From contig NZ_JANADR010000001.1 of NCBI RefSeq assembly GCF_024199925.1, positions 7,505,501-7,569,500 of the forward strand: a DNA stretch of 64,000 nt, read 5' to 3'. The position numbers and the translations under genes were made by a program. Origin of the DNA: Bradyrhizobium sp. CCGUVB1N3 (lineage in GTDB: Bacteria; Pseudomonadota; Alphaproteobacteria; Rhizobiales; Xanthobacteraceae). Position 1 is the stretch's first letter. Every line of letters begins with the position of its first letter. Under the pieces are notes generated by a model that saw only the letters and a program-made list of their open reading frames with translations, made no database searches and was not told the DNA's origin. Of the stretch, positions 53,035 through 61,779 are shown piece by piece.

Positions 53035-54108
53035 TCAGAGCACCAGTCGTCGATCGGTTGCAGGGACAAATCGCACCATGTCGGGCGTTGGATGGCGGGC
53101 ACGTGGACGGGATGTGATCGTTTGCGGTTGCCCGGTCAGGACGGCCGTCTCAATGGCGAGCAGTGCGCGCAGGTCCGCCAAGCCTTCCTCGCCATCGGCT
53201 TCGGGCGGCGTTCCAGCTTTGATGCAATCTGAAAAGTACTGCACCTGCGCGGCAAAATGGTCGATGTGCGGAAACTGGGTTTCGCCGGCCTCGCCGTCGC
53301 GGCGCAGTCGCAATTTTGTTGCCGTCTCGAACCTGAAGCCGGGGTCGAGTTCGAGATCGCCCGCCGTTCCGACGACCCGATAATTGTCGACGGTAGCCGC
53401 CCCGAAGCTGGCGACGAATTGGGCCAAACCGCCTGAAGGAAAACGCAGCAAGGCCGCAACCGACGCTTCGACCTCGCCGAATCGCTGGTCATCGATCGGT
53501 CGGTGCGCCATTGCCACGGCCTCGATCGGCTCTTCAGCAAAGATATGACGCGCCGCGTTGACGCAGTAGACCCCGACGTCCTGGAGCGGTCCACCCCAAC
53601 TCGCAGCTTTGAGTCTGTGGTTTCCTGCCGCCGTCTGGAAACTGAACACCGATTGAAAGAAAAGCGGTCGGCCGATCGCGTCGTTGCGGATATGGTCGAG
53701 CACCGCGACGGTTCCGGGTTCGTTGTGGAGGCGGTAGGCGGTCATCAGAAGCACGCCGGCCTCGCGCGCAGCGGCGATCATGGCGAGGGCATCTTGTTCG
53801 TTGGTAGCCAGCGGCTTCTCGACCAAAATGTGCTTGCCAGCGCGAGCCGCCCGAACAGCGTAGTCAGCGTGCAAGTGGTTGGGCAGAGCAATATATACCG
53901 CGTCGACGTCGGAGCCTCTCAAAAGGGCATCGTATCCGTCATAGTTGACGACCTGACCAACACCATGGAAATCCGCCAGTCGCGCGGCCTTGTCTCGATG
54001 ACCGGTTACGATTGCGGTAGCCTTCGAGTTTGCGGCCTGTCCGACTCCCGGCAAGAAGGCCTGTTGCGAAATCGAGCCAGCGCCGACGACTGCATACCTG
54101 ATCATCAT
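53035..54108 (-). CDS. Gfo/Idh/MocA-family NAD(P)-dependent oxidoreductase
   Basis: A 357-aa sugar-type dehydrogenase. The Rossmann domain has RYAVVGAGSISQQAFLPG (GxGxxxQ-like loop), YIALPNHLHADYAVRAARAG, and the catalytic EKPLAT motif at about residues 98-103 (Lys). The C-terminal half has DVGVYCVNAARHIF, with the family's D-x-G-x-Y-x-x-N/H catalytic pattern. Length is typical. The substrate is unknown. It stands alone beside a decayed transporter-like sequence, with which it may once have formed a sugar catabolic operon. Confidence 0.88.
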   Translation of the reverse strand: MMIRYAVVGAGSISQQAFLPGVGQAANSKATAIVTGHRDKAARLADFHGVGQVVNYDGYDALLRGSDVDAVYIALPNHLHADYAVRAARAGKHILVEKPLATNEQDALAMIAAAREAGVLLMTAYRLHNEPGTVAVLDHIRNDAIGRPLFFQSVFSFQTAAGNHRLKAASWGGPLQDVGVYCVNAARHIFAEEPIEAVAMAHRPIDDQRFGEVEASVAALLRFPSGGLAQFVASFGAATVDNYRVVGTAGDLELDPGFRFETATKLRLRRDGEAGETQFPHIDHFAAQVQYFSDCIKAGTPPEADGEEGLADLRALLAIETAVLTGQPQTITSRPRARHPTPDMVRFVPATDRRLVL

Positions 54109-54279
54109 TTCCTCTCCGAGGGCTCGTGTTGGATCGCGTTCGAGGCTGGTCGGATTCCCTCCAACCTCGTTCGCTTCTGGCAGTCATACAGCGGAGACGA
54201 GGTCGTATCTGAGGGTTGCCACCCCATCCGGTGACAGCCTTGGACCCTGTACTCATTTCATCTCCCTCCTGACTTCCCA

Positions 54280-54624
54280 TCAGATGACCGAGTTGGTGGA
54301 GTAGCCGTTAGGCTGCGGCCAGATCGAAACGGACCTGCCGCATTGCGCCTGAAATTGCGAATGCGCTGTCACAGCTGGCTCTCTGTTGCGGCAATGATTG
54401 CCAAGTCGCAGGAACATCAGAACCCAAAAGGTTGGCGAGGGCGGACATTCACGGTCGAGCAATTGCCGTGCCAGTAAAGACCTTGTGCAAAACCTTGCTT
54501 CGAACAGGGGCGACGCATAGTTGAGCCTCCACGCAAATGTCGCAAACCCAGCACCCCAGAAGAAAGCCCGGGCACGGTGTGTTTCGGCATGCAAGAACGC
54601 GGCCGTTTCCGGGGTGATCGACAT
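54280..54624 (-). pseudogene. Possible remnant of an MFS transporter
   Basis: From an ATG at 54624 with an AAGGAACC site, the frame reads AETHRARAFFWGAGFATFAW and then FEARF, like the first helix of some MFS sugar exporters. Helix-like pieces follow (FWVLMFLRLGN), and then sequence without structure. Frameshifts and truncation are likely. The identification rests on about 35 residues. Confidence 0.3.
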
Positions 54625-55765
54625 CCGAGAAGGTTCCTTAATGGCTTCCGTCGAGTCATGGAAGTCGAGGTTGGATGATGGTGATGGAGACGATAGGATC
54701 ATCCGCCGCGATAAAATTGTGCTCCTGTGGTTACGACATTGATGGTGCTGCCATTCAGAACAGAGTCTCTTTGCGTCGTATAACATCATGCGTTGATGGC
54801 ACGTATGGGAGGTGCGATGAAACGATCAACAATCGCCGACCTCGCGCAGGCCTGACTAAGGCTGTCGACCGTAAACCGGCTCTGCATGCTACCGGCACGG
54901 TGCGGTGTGAAACCGTCAAGTGCATTCTGAAAGCAACAGAAAGAATTGGCTTTCACGGATTGGGCGCGCTGCGCGAGCGCAGGAGGAACACTTTGTGCCG
55001 CCAGAGTTTGGCTTTCTCATGCAACCGGCCGCTTTAGCAGTTGTAAGGCGCCGGAATTGTCGCTGTCGCCTCCCGGTATCGAAGCGAATGTTCCGATCAA
55101 GAGCACCCACGCCCCTGAAGCCGTCGCTGCGCCGTGAGCCGGATAGGCCTTGTGGGATCCGACAACAAGGCGGTCGGACAGCGGCTTGGTTCATCGGCCA
55201 GACAGTCTACGAACCCGGCAAGATATTTCATTGGACCAACCGATACGGCTCAACCCTGGCGGTCGGCCACGATCAGCATCGGCGCGATGCGATGACTGGC
55301 TGGCTTGCACCAACACGGGCACGATGATCAGCTTGTATGGCGTGATTATGCCTCGAATAGATGTCCTCGCGCTGCCGTCTGCGGCCACGGCCATGCGTGA
55401 CCAATGCGCGGTCTCAAGCAGTTGTCCTAGCTGTCGGCAATCAGTAGATCATGCGTTAGCAAAAGCTCATGCGTTTGCAGTTACCGCGGGTAAGTCAACG
55501 CATGACGCTCGGCCCAAGGGAGCTGCGGTGCAGGCCGTCGATCCGGTACGGGAAAAACGCCGGTGAACGATGGGCAAGCTGCTGGAAGGACTGTGATTCA
55601 GTAAAGATGCTTGACACGTCAAAATGAACCACTGTGGTGTGAATCGCCCAAACTAGACCGATGAGGGTCGCCAGATTCGTCCGGGCCGATCTGCCAGCCA
55701 TCGCCGCAAATAGAACCGCTTCGCGCGCCCGCCCCGCGGTAGATATGCGTGGAGGAGCGGCGGCC
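54625..55765. other. Region without a supported gene
   Basis: More than 1 kb in which no frame has a family motif, good start or coherent composition. It is probably decayed sequence next to the transporter remnant. Confidence 0.4.
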
Positions 55766-56308
55766 TTAGTTCGGCAAAGCCTGCTCGATGGCCTTGCGAA
55801 CGGTGCCGACGTCTTCCTTCACCGCCGTCGGCCGTCCGGGAGCCAGGCCGAAACCGAGGTAGCTGCCGGCGCCCGGGTTCGCCGCGGCCGGGTATTCGCG
55901 CGATAGCCAGCCGATCGCGGAGGCTCGCATCCAGACTTTGTCGCCGGAAAGCAGCGTGAACTGAACGAATTGGTCGCGGCCCGCAAGCTTGAGGACGTCG
56001 TCCACGGACTCTTTCACTGGCATCAGGTTTGCGAACATGCAGAGCACCTGCGTAAGCGGCGGTTTCGGACCGTTCGACGACAGCTCGGCCGGCACCGGAA
56101 AGAAGATTTGCGGCGAAAGGCGCAAGGTTTCGGCGTCGACGCGAAATTCGCTGGTCGGCAGAGCGACGACGGCCGTAATTTTCTTCGCGTCAAAGAAGAC
56201 AGGCGTCCCGGTGATTGGCGTCAATTGGGCGAGCGGCGACGCTGCGAAGACAGGCTCGACCAGGAACGACGCTACGGATACCACGATAGCCGCAAAATAT
56301 CTTTTCAT
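55766..56308 (-). CDS. Secreted protein of unknown function
   Basis: A 180-aa protein with a clear signal peptide (MKRYFAAIVVSVASFLVEPV, cleaved after VFAA). The mature part has PLAQLTPITGTPVFFDAKKI and QFVQFTLLSGDKVWMRASAI, and no known motif. The ATG at 56308 follows GGAGG. It lies 48 bases after the S1/P1 nuclease stop on the same strand, so the two may have formed a periplasmic unit. Confidence 0.6.
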   Translation of the reverse strand: MKRYFAAIVVSVASFLVEPVFAASPLAQLTPITGTPVFFDAKKITAVVALPTSEFRVDAETLRLSPQIFFPVPAELSSNGPKPPLTQVLCMFANLMPVKESVDDVLKLAGRDQFVQFTLLSGDKVWMRASAIGWLSREYPAAANPGAGSYLGFGLAPGRPTAVKEDVGTVRKAIEQALPN

Positions 56309-56355
56309 TGTTCGATCCTCCAATTCTGCATCTCGCCGGTGGTCGGCAAAAAAAA

Positions 56356-57264
56356 TCACTTCAGCGCGTTGTCGATCAGATTGGCCAGTCTGGCCGCAGC
56401 CAAGGCGGCCCGCGCTCGGGCCACGTTCTTGGCATTGGTCTCGTACTCGCGCGTTAGGAAGACCGGGTTCTTTCCCGCGCCGACCGGCGGCGCATACGCG
56501 AACTGTTTCGCAAGATCTGCGCTCTCCTGAGCCCATACGGCGGGATCGGCAATCTGCGCCTCAGCTTGGCTGACGCCGACGCTCGACAATCCGTCCTTAT
56601 CGTCCGCGTCGAAGATCGCGCCATAGGGCGAAGAATAGCCACCGAAGATCGCGTCCCAATAGGCATGCAGCGCCATGCTCCAGCCGCTCGCCGGAATCAC
56701 GGACTCGGCGTTGCCGCCAGCGTCGCCATCCGGGATCTGGACCGTGTACCGTGCGGCCGCGTGGAGAGGCTGGTGGGCATCGCCGACGAGATGCAGGATC
56801 CAGACGAGATCGTACGAACGCACGTCGTCAGATGCGCCCGACGATGCGGGCAGGGCCGCGGTCAGGAGCTTGAGCTGCGTGACGAAGTCGACCGGATCCA
56901 CGGGGGGCAGGGGCGTCCCGTCTGGACTGAAATCGATGTCCTTGAAGTGCCAGAATGCGTGCTGGTTGTGGTCCGAATAGCCGATGTTCTGTCCCGCCGT
57001 GGGGCTCGTGACGGCGTCGCGCGTGTAGCCGTATTGTTTGGTCTTGATGTCGTCGGCCCACGTGGCGGCGTGAACGAATGCGTACATCTTGGCCGTCTTG
57101 TCGTCGGGCGCGCCCGCCGTCCACTTAGCGTAGTCCCCGTTCAGCTTCAGCAAGGCGTCGGCCTTGTCCCGGACGGGATCGGACAGTCGCTTGTAGGCCA
57201 GATAGGCGATCTGCATGTGCCCCTCGTCCCACCATGCGCGGGCGGGAGATGATCCCCGCGACAT
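56356..57264 (-). CDS. S1/P1-type nuclease missing its signal peptide
   Basis: A zinc-dependent single-strand nuclease of the S1/P1 kind (also phospholipase C-like). The metal-binding set is visible: the Trp at the normal mature N-terminus and His in WWDEGH, WADDIK, HAFWHFKDI, LHLVGDAHQPLHA and LHAYWDAIF. In family members the Trp directly follows signal-peptide cleavage, but here it is preceded by sequence continuous with a truncated helicase gene. The leader is lost, export is doubtful, and so is activity. The ATG at 57264 is only the nearest start; an upstream start at 57300 is also in frame. Confidence 0.75.
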   Translation of the reverse strand: MSRGSSPARAWWDEGHMQIAYLAYKRLSDPVRDKADALLKLNGDYAKWTAGAPDDKTAKMYAFVHAATWADDIKTKQYGYTRDAVTSPTAGQNIGYSDHNQHAFWHFKDIDFSPDGTPLPPVDPVDFVTQLKLLTAALPASSGASDDVRSYDLVWILHLVGDAHQPLHAAARYTVQIPDGDAGGNAESVIPASGWSMALHAYWDAIFGGYSSPYGAIFDADDKDGLSSVGVSQAEAQIADPAVWAQESADLAKQFAYAPPVGAGKNPVFLTREYETNAKNVARARAALAAARLANLIDNALK

Positions 57265-58422
57265 CGACACCTTTGGCGTCCTGTGGCAATTCTCCTTCAA
57301 GCTCCGGTATCGACAGGTCGAAATCCTGCTTCAGCATCTGTAGCAATGTCGGATTGAATCGTGCCTCGTCCTCGTGTAGCGCCAGCCGAAATCCGGAACG
57401 CACACTTTTGCGTTCAAGCTGAACCGGAACGAGGATCAGCGGTGCGCGGTAAGGCCCCGCGCCCTCCTGTGGTGTCCACTTAAGGAAGCCTAGGCACAGA
57501 TACAGGATATTTGCGCCGCCTTCCTCAAAAGCGAGGCGGGAGGCGCGGTAGAGATCGGTGAGGCGTCCGTCAAGCTCAGTCTCCGGAACGAGGGTGTGCA
57601 ATTCGCCGCGGGCCATCGCCTCGAGAAATCTTCATCCACGAGCCACACGCCAACGAAAGCATGGCCTTCGGTCAGGACCAGCACCGGATTGAGGCCTGCC
57701 TGTTCGAGACAGGACGCATAGAGAAGCGCCAGATCAAGGCAGGTGCCGACCTTGCGAGAAAGGATCTCGCTCGGTCCGCGAATTTGCTGGCCCGACCGTT
57801 CGAAACTCTTCGGAGGAAGAACGTAGGCGATCGAGTGGGAAACGAGCGCCGCCCAAAGAGCGTCGGCGATCTCCCAGGCTCTAGCCTTGGTCTTCTTGCG
57901 ATACCCGTCCATCGCGTCGTCGCGTCCCGCCGTGGCCAGCTTGCTCGAGGCTTCCCGCAAGATGACGTCGACGCTGGGATCTGTGGGTCTGACGAAGGCC
58001 GCCAACAGTTCGGGCGCGGCATTGACACCGCCCCAGTGCGACGGCGGCAGCAGATTGACCTCGCTGGCATTCTCGACAAGAGTTTCGCCAGCCGCTTCCA
58101 CACGGATGCGCAACTCGGCTCGTCTCGAGGCATTGATAGCTGCTAAGAATGCCGGGTCCAGTTTCAGATCCAGGCTACGGATATGGTGTGTCGCCCCGGC
58201 CGCGATTTGTTCAATATGCCAGACCCCCGGCGTCATGAACGCGGGTTCTGACGTGAGGTGCACCGAAAGCTCCCTCAGGTCGCGGCCTTCACGATTTTCG
58301 AGCGCCAGTTCGCGGATAATCGGGACCGCGTTCTGATAAAAAGCAACATTGATGTTGTCCGCGGCGGTGCAAACTACCTTCAGCGTTCCGCCCACCGATC
58401 CCCCAGCCCGTGCCTGCTCCAA
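57235..58422 (-). pseudogene. Remnant of a DUF4011-type helicase (Hhe-like defence gene)
   Basis: From an ATG at 58422 about 260 residues match the N-terminus of large DUF4011 helicases, including a transglutaminase-like stretch (KVGTCLDLALLYASCLEQAG; EGHAFVGVWLVD). After VDEDFS (near 57620) the frame changes and a segment seems missing. A second frame then gives LYRASRLAFEEGGANILYLC, then RAPLILVPVQLERKSVRSGF and LLQMLKQDFDLSIPELEGEL. Sequence stops near 57240 at the S1/P1 gene. The helicase, Vsr-like nuclease and DUF3320 parts of the roughly 1500-2000-aa family protein are gone. DUF4011-helicase-Vsr-DUF3320 proteins are known anti-phage genes (Hhe). Confidence 0.7.
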
Positions 58423-58930
58423 CCTCTGCCCCCAAATGCTACGTTACAAAAAACATCGCAGGATTGATAAAGATGCCCGCGTACCCTCCTTTTTGGCACG
58501 CTGCGCACCAATGTCTTCACGCAATTAGCAATATAGGCTGGGTCACTTCTGCAATTCGAGAGTATTCCGGAGTTGTGCATCGGAAAATGGAATAACGCGC
58601 TCCTCCGGGAATGCGCCCGCCAAGGACTATGGGCACTAGCTCGCCTCGTGAGCGGAAACGCGCATCGCAGCAACAAAATCAATCGATTAGAAGATGTTCC
58701 GTACGTTCTGGACGCAGGTCCCAGAAATCCCGCTGTCAAGCAGCTAATCTCGGAACTCGGTATTCGACCAACCGCAAGAGGGTTGTTGCGAGCCCCACGA
58801 TTCGAACTTCTCCTGGCCGACGATCGCGGCAGCCAATGGAAGTTGCCCGCAGATAGGCGACCCGAAGTGAAACGGGTGACGGGCGCGATAAGCGGCGTGG
58901 GCTGCCTCCGTAGCTCGGTTTGACCCAACG
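58423..58930. other. Gap between HerA and the DUF4011 remnant
   Basis: About 500 bases with only short, motif-free frames. No terminator hairpin was found. It may hold the promoter of the DUF4011 gene. Confidence 0.4.
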
Positions 58931-60667
58931 CTATTTGACGAGCGTCTGACGGCGCCAACTCTCCACGGCCTTGTCGAGCGCGGCTGCAGCCCTTGGATCC
59001 GCCCAGCGGTCCCAAAACTCAATCGTGCCGCTAAGCGGTTCGTTGGTCGGCTTTGCGATCCGGATGCGTGTAGGTAACAAGATCGCATCGCCAACCACGA
59101 GGGCCTCGCCGGTGTCGAGCGCGGGCAGCAGATCACCAAAACCGCCCAGGCTATCGGGCAGCAGGCGGCGTACCACCGTCTGATCGTCACCATTGGTCAA
59201 GCGCATGGCAATCAAATTGTTGCACTGACTGACGACGGTGCGATTCACTTCGGCGGGCCGCTGGCTGATGACGACAAGCCCAACGCCATATTTTCGGCCT
59301 TCCTTGGCAATGCGCTCAAAGGTCGCGATCGCATTCTCGGCGGCGCCGGAGGTCGCGTCCTGGGGAATATAGAGATGCGCCTCGTCGCAGAACAGCGCCA
59401 CTGGATGACGCGCCCCCTGCGGACTCCACTGCTGCACATGAAAGACCATACGGGCAACCATGCCGACGATTAGCGGCAGAATGTCCGAGGGTACTTCGGA
59501 AAAGTCGATCACCTTTACCCCGCCGCGGCCTCCCTTGGCAGCTCGTCCGCCTAGGAGCAGCGTGACTGCTTCATCGAGCCACTCATAGCCATCGGCGACG
59601 CCCGCTGCCGGAAATAAGAACCCGAGTCGACGATCTGTGCGCTTGCCTTCGAGGCGCTGAATCAAGCGGCTGAGCTTCCCGTGAAAGTCGCCCTGCTTTT
59701 CGGCCCTGACGCCTGGCACCATTTCCGTATTCAGACGATCGAGTTCCGCGAGCACCGATGCCATCGCAAAAGGGACGGGGCTGTCGATCGTGAAGTTGGC
59801 GAGGACATCAGTGTGGCCCCCTGCAGTCAGGAAGCTGGTCTTCGCATCGACGATCGCACGGGACATAACCATGGCCTGATTAGGCGCGTTTTGGTCGCTG
59901 CGGTCGACGAACATCGAGACTAGCGCTTCGTAGCTCATCAGCCAGTAGGGAAGGTGAAGCACGCCGTCAGTGAGGCCTTTGTCCGCATCAATATCGCCCG
60001 GACCCGCGACTCGAAGATGCACGAAACCGTCGCCGGCCATGGACGCATATTCGCCATGCATGTCGAACACGATAGCGTTTGCGCTTTCAAGCTCGGCCAC
60101 TTGTTCCAGGAGACGCGCTGTCGTCCAGGATTTACCGGAGCCAGTACTGCCGACGACGAGGGCGTGGCGCTGGAAAAGCCTGTTGCCGTTGACGAAAGCC
60201 TGCGCGTTGGGATCGAGAGTGTAAGCGCCGAGCGACAGACGCTGAGCTCCCCCAGTCACCTCAGAGATGACGCCCATGAAGCGGGTCAGCCGTTCGCCCT
60301 CAAGTGCGAAACAGCATGCATCGATTTCCGGAACCGTTTCGAGCGTACGCCGGAATACGTTGGCCCGCGTCCCGTCCCGGTCGAGCAGAGTTCCAATCAA
60401 CGTGATGCGGACCAGATTAACCTCGGGATGAGCCTCGTCGGCACGCTCCACGTCGGCCACTTTCGCCTCCTCGAGCGCGGTGCGCGTGATTTTGTGGATA
60501 ACGCCAATCAGCTTGTGGCCGGCCAAGCTGCTTTGGAGCGCGACCAGCCGATTGACCTGTAGTGCTCGCAATGCATCGACATCATCGACGCGAACAATCA
60601 CGGTGGCGGTATCGACCGATTGGACACGTCCGAGCGCCTCTGCATCGGCAAAGTCGAGCATGCTCAT
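58931..60667 (-). CDS. herA: HerA-like ATPase of a SIR2-HerA type defence operon
   Basis: A 578-aa FtsK/HerA-superfamily ATPase that forms hexamers translocating DNA. It has an N-terminal HAS-barrel-like domain (about 1-150), Walker A GSTGSGKS (173-180), DMHGEYASM after the first strand, Walker B VALFCDEAHLYIP (DEAH at 428-431) and a C-terminal arginine-containing block (SQRPAEVNRTVVSQCNNLIA). The ATG at 60667 overlaps the SIR2 stop by ATGA, so the two are made together. HerA paired with a SIR2 protein is a known NAD-depleting anti-phage system. No NurA nuclease is beside it. Confidence 0.9.
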   Translation of the reverse strand: MSMLDFADAEALGRVQSVDTATVIVRVDDVDALRALQVNRLVALQSSLAGHKLIGVIHKITRTALEEAKVADVERADEAHPEVNLVRITLIGTLLDRDGTRANVFRRTLETVPEIDACCFALEGERLTRFMGVISEVTGGAQRLSLGAYTLDPNAQAFVNGNRLFQRHALVVGSTGSGKSWTTARLLEQVAELESANAIVFDMHGEYASMAGDGFVHLRVAGPGDIDADKGLTDGVLHLPYWLMSYEALVSMFVDRSDQNAPNQAMVMSRAIVDAKTSFLTAGGHTDVLANFTIDSPVPFAMASVLAELDRLNTEMVPGVRAEKQGDFHGKLSRLIQRLEGKRTDRRLGFLFPAAGVADGYEWLDEAVTLLLGGRAAKGGRGGVKVIDFSEVPSDILPLIVGMVARMVFHVQQWSPQGARHPVALFCDEAHLYIPQDATSGAAENAIATFERIAKEGRKYGVGLVVISQRPAEVNRTVVSQCNNLIAMRLTNGDDQTVVRRLLPDSLGGFGDLLPALDTGEALVVGDAILLPTRIRIAKPTNEPLSGTIEFWDRWADPRAAAALDKAVESWRRQTLVK

Positions 60668-61779
60668 GCGGGTATTCCTGTTATGTGGTCGAGAAATCGG
60701 TCGAGGCGCCACAGCGGCTTGTCTAGGTCGAATCCTGCTGGCGCATCGTGCGTATATGCGCGAGCGCCTGCGGCGCTGTCTTCGATGGCGAGATAGCGGC
60801 GGCAACGGCCGCCGGTCAGAAAGGCCTTGGCGCTGACCGTCAGCTCCTTTGTGATCACGACCAGCGGTATGGAATTATAGTCGCAACGCTCAATAAGCTT
60901 GGTCTGGACATGCTCATCATTAAAACCGTAGCCGACGCAGAAATAAGAGCGGGCATTCTCTAGCGCGTCGTCGCTGCAGCTCAGGATTGTGCGGAACGGC
61001 TCGCCATGGGTCAGGCGGTACTTGTCAATTCCCGGCGTGATCATGAGCGGCGTATAGGCCGCCGGGATTGGGAGGGCGCTTCTCACGCCAACGATCTGGT
61101 TGGCTGCGTCCTGGAACCAATCGAGGGAGCCATGGACCTTCCAGATCGCCACCGTGCGCGACGGCCGCCCGTTCACGGTGACACGGGTATTGGGCGCCCG
61201 CGCCCGGGTCTGCAGATAGCCATGGTTGAAGCCCGTGAACGTGCTAACATCGGCCGCGTCGGCGGCGTATTCCGCGAGCCGGTCATAATTGGGCGTGACG
61301 ACATGGATCGTCGTGTGCGTGCTGTCGAAGAGGTGCCGATAAAGCCTGGTTAGCGGCAAGGTGTGGCGATCGGCCAATAGCGATGCGAGGACAGCCAGGT
61401 CGGAAGGCAGCAGAAATTCCCGTGTCGCGCCTGCAATGAACTGGGTTTGGCGTTCGGTAGGACGTACCGCCTGTAGCGCGCTTTCAAGATCGGTGCCGGC
61501 CTTGAGATGACCAATGAACGACGTCCATTCGGCATTCTCTTCAGCTGTCCATCTAGAGGGAAGCGACGCGGCAGACAAATGCTTTGCCAGCGCTCCCATT
61601 CCCGGCACACCATGCGCCGCCGAGGCGCCACTCCCGAGGATGATCACTGGGGTGGCGCTCAGCGCGCTCTGGGCAAATTCCTGCGCGATCTCGGCCTTGC
61701 TCTTGGCCGCCATGCATTTCTTCCTTGATCCGACTGAGTGGGCTGCGGCGATCCGCTGAGATGCGCTTTGGGCTATCAT
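60664..61779 (-). CDS. SIR2-domain protein (defence NADase candidate)
   Basis: A SIR2-like protein expected to cleave NAD+ when triggered. Motifs counted from the ATG at 61779: ILGSGASAAHGVPGMGAL (48-65), HVVTPNYDRLAEY with Asn 164, KVHGSLDWF with the catalytic His 216, and a C-terminal GYGFNDEHVQTKL. It lacks the zinc Cys set of deacetylase sirtuins, as expected for defence NADases. Two starts compete: 61779, overlapping the upstream stop (ATGA), and 61713 (MAAKSKAE), preceded by AAGGAAGA. herA overlaps downstream by 4 bases. Confidence 0.9.
   Translation of the reverse strand: MIAQSASQRIAAAHSVGSRKKCMAAKSKAEIAQEFAQSALSATPVIILGSGASAAHGVPGMGALAKHLSAASLPSRWTAEENAEWTSFIGHLKAGTDLESALQAVRPTERQTQFIAGATREFLLPSDLAVLASLLADRHTLPLTRLYRHLFDSTHTTIHVVTPNYDRLAEYAADAADVSTFTGFNHGYLQTRARAPNTRVTVNGRPSRTVAIWKVHGSLDWFQDAANQIVGVRSALPIPAAYTPLMITPGIDKYRLTHGEPFRTILSCSDDALENARSYFCVGYGFNDEHVQTKLIERCDYNSIPLVVITKELTVSAKAFLTGGRCRRYLAIEDSAAGARAYTHDAPAGFDLDKPLWRLDRFLDHITGIPA

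Noticed and set aside
58573..58923. 116-residue plus-strand frame between HerA and the DUF4011 remnant
   Set aside because: No ribosome site or motif; composition resembles non-coding sequence.
58931..60667. HerA-NurA repair pair
   Set aside because: No NurA-type nuclease adjoins; the coupled neighbour is a SIR2-domain protein.
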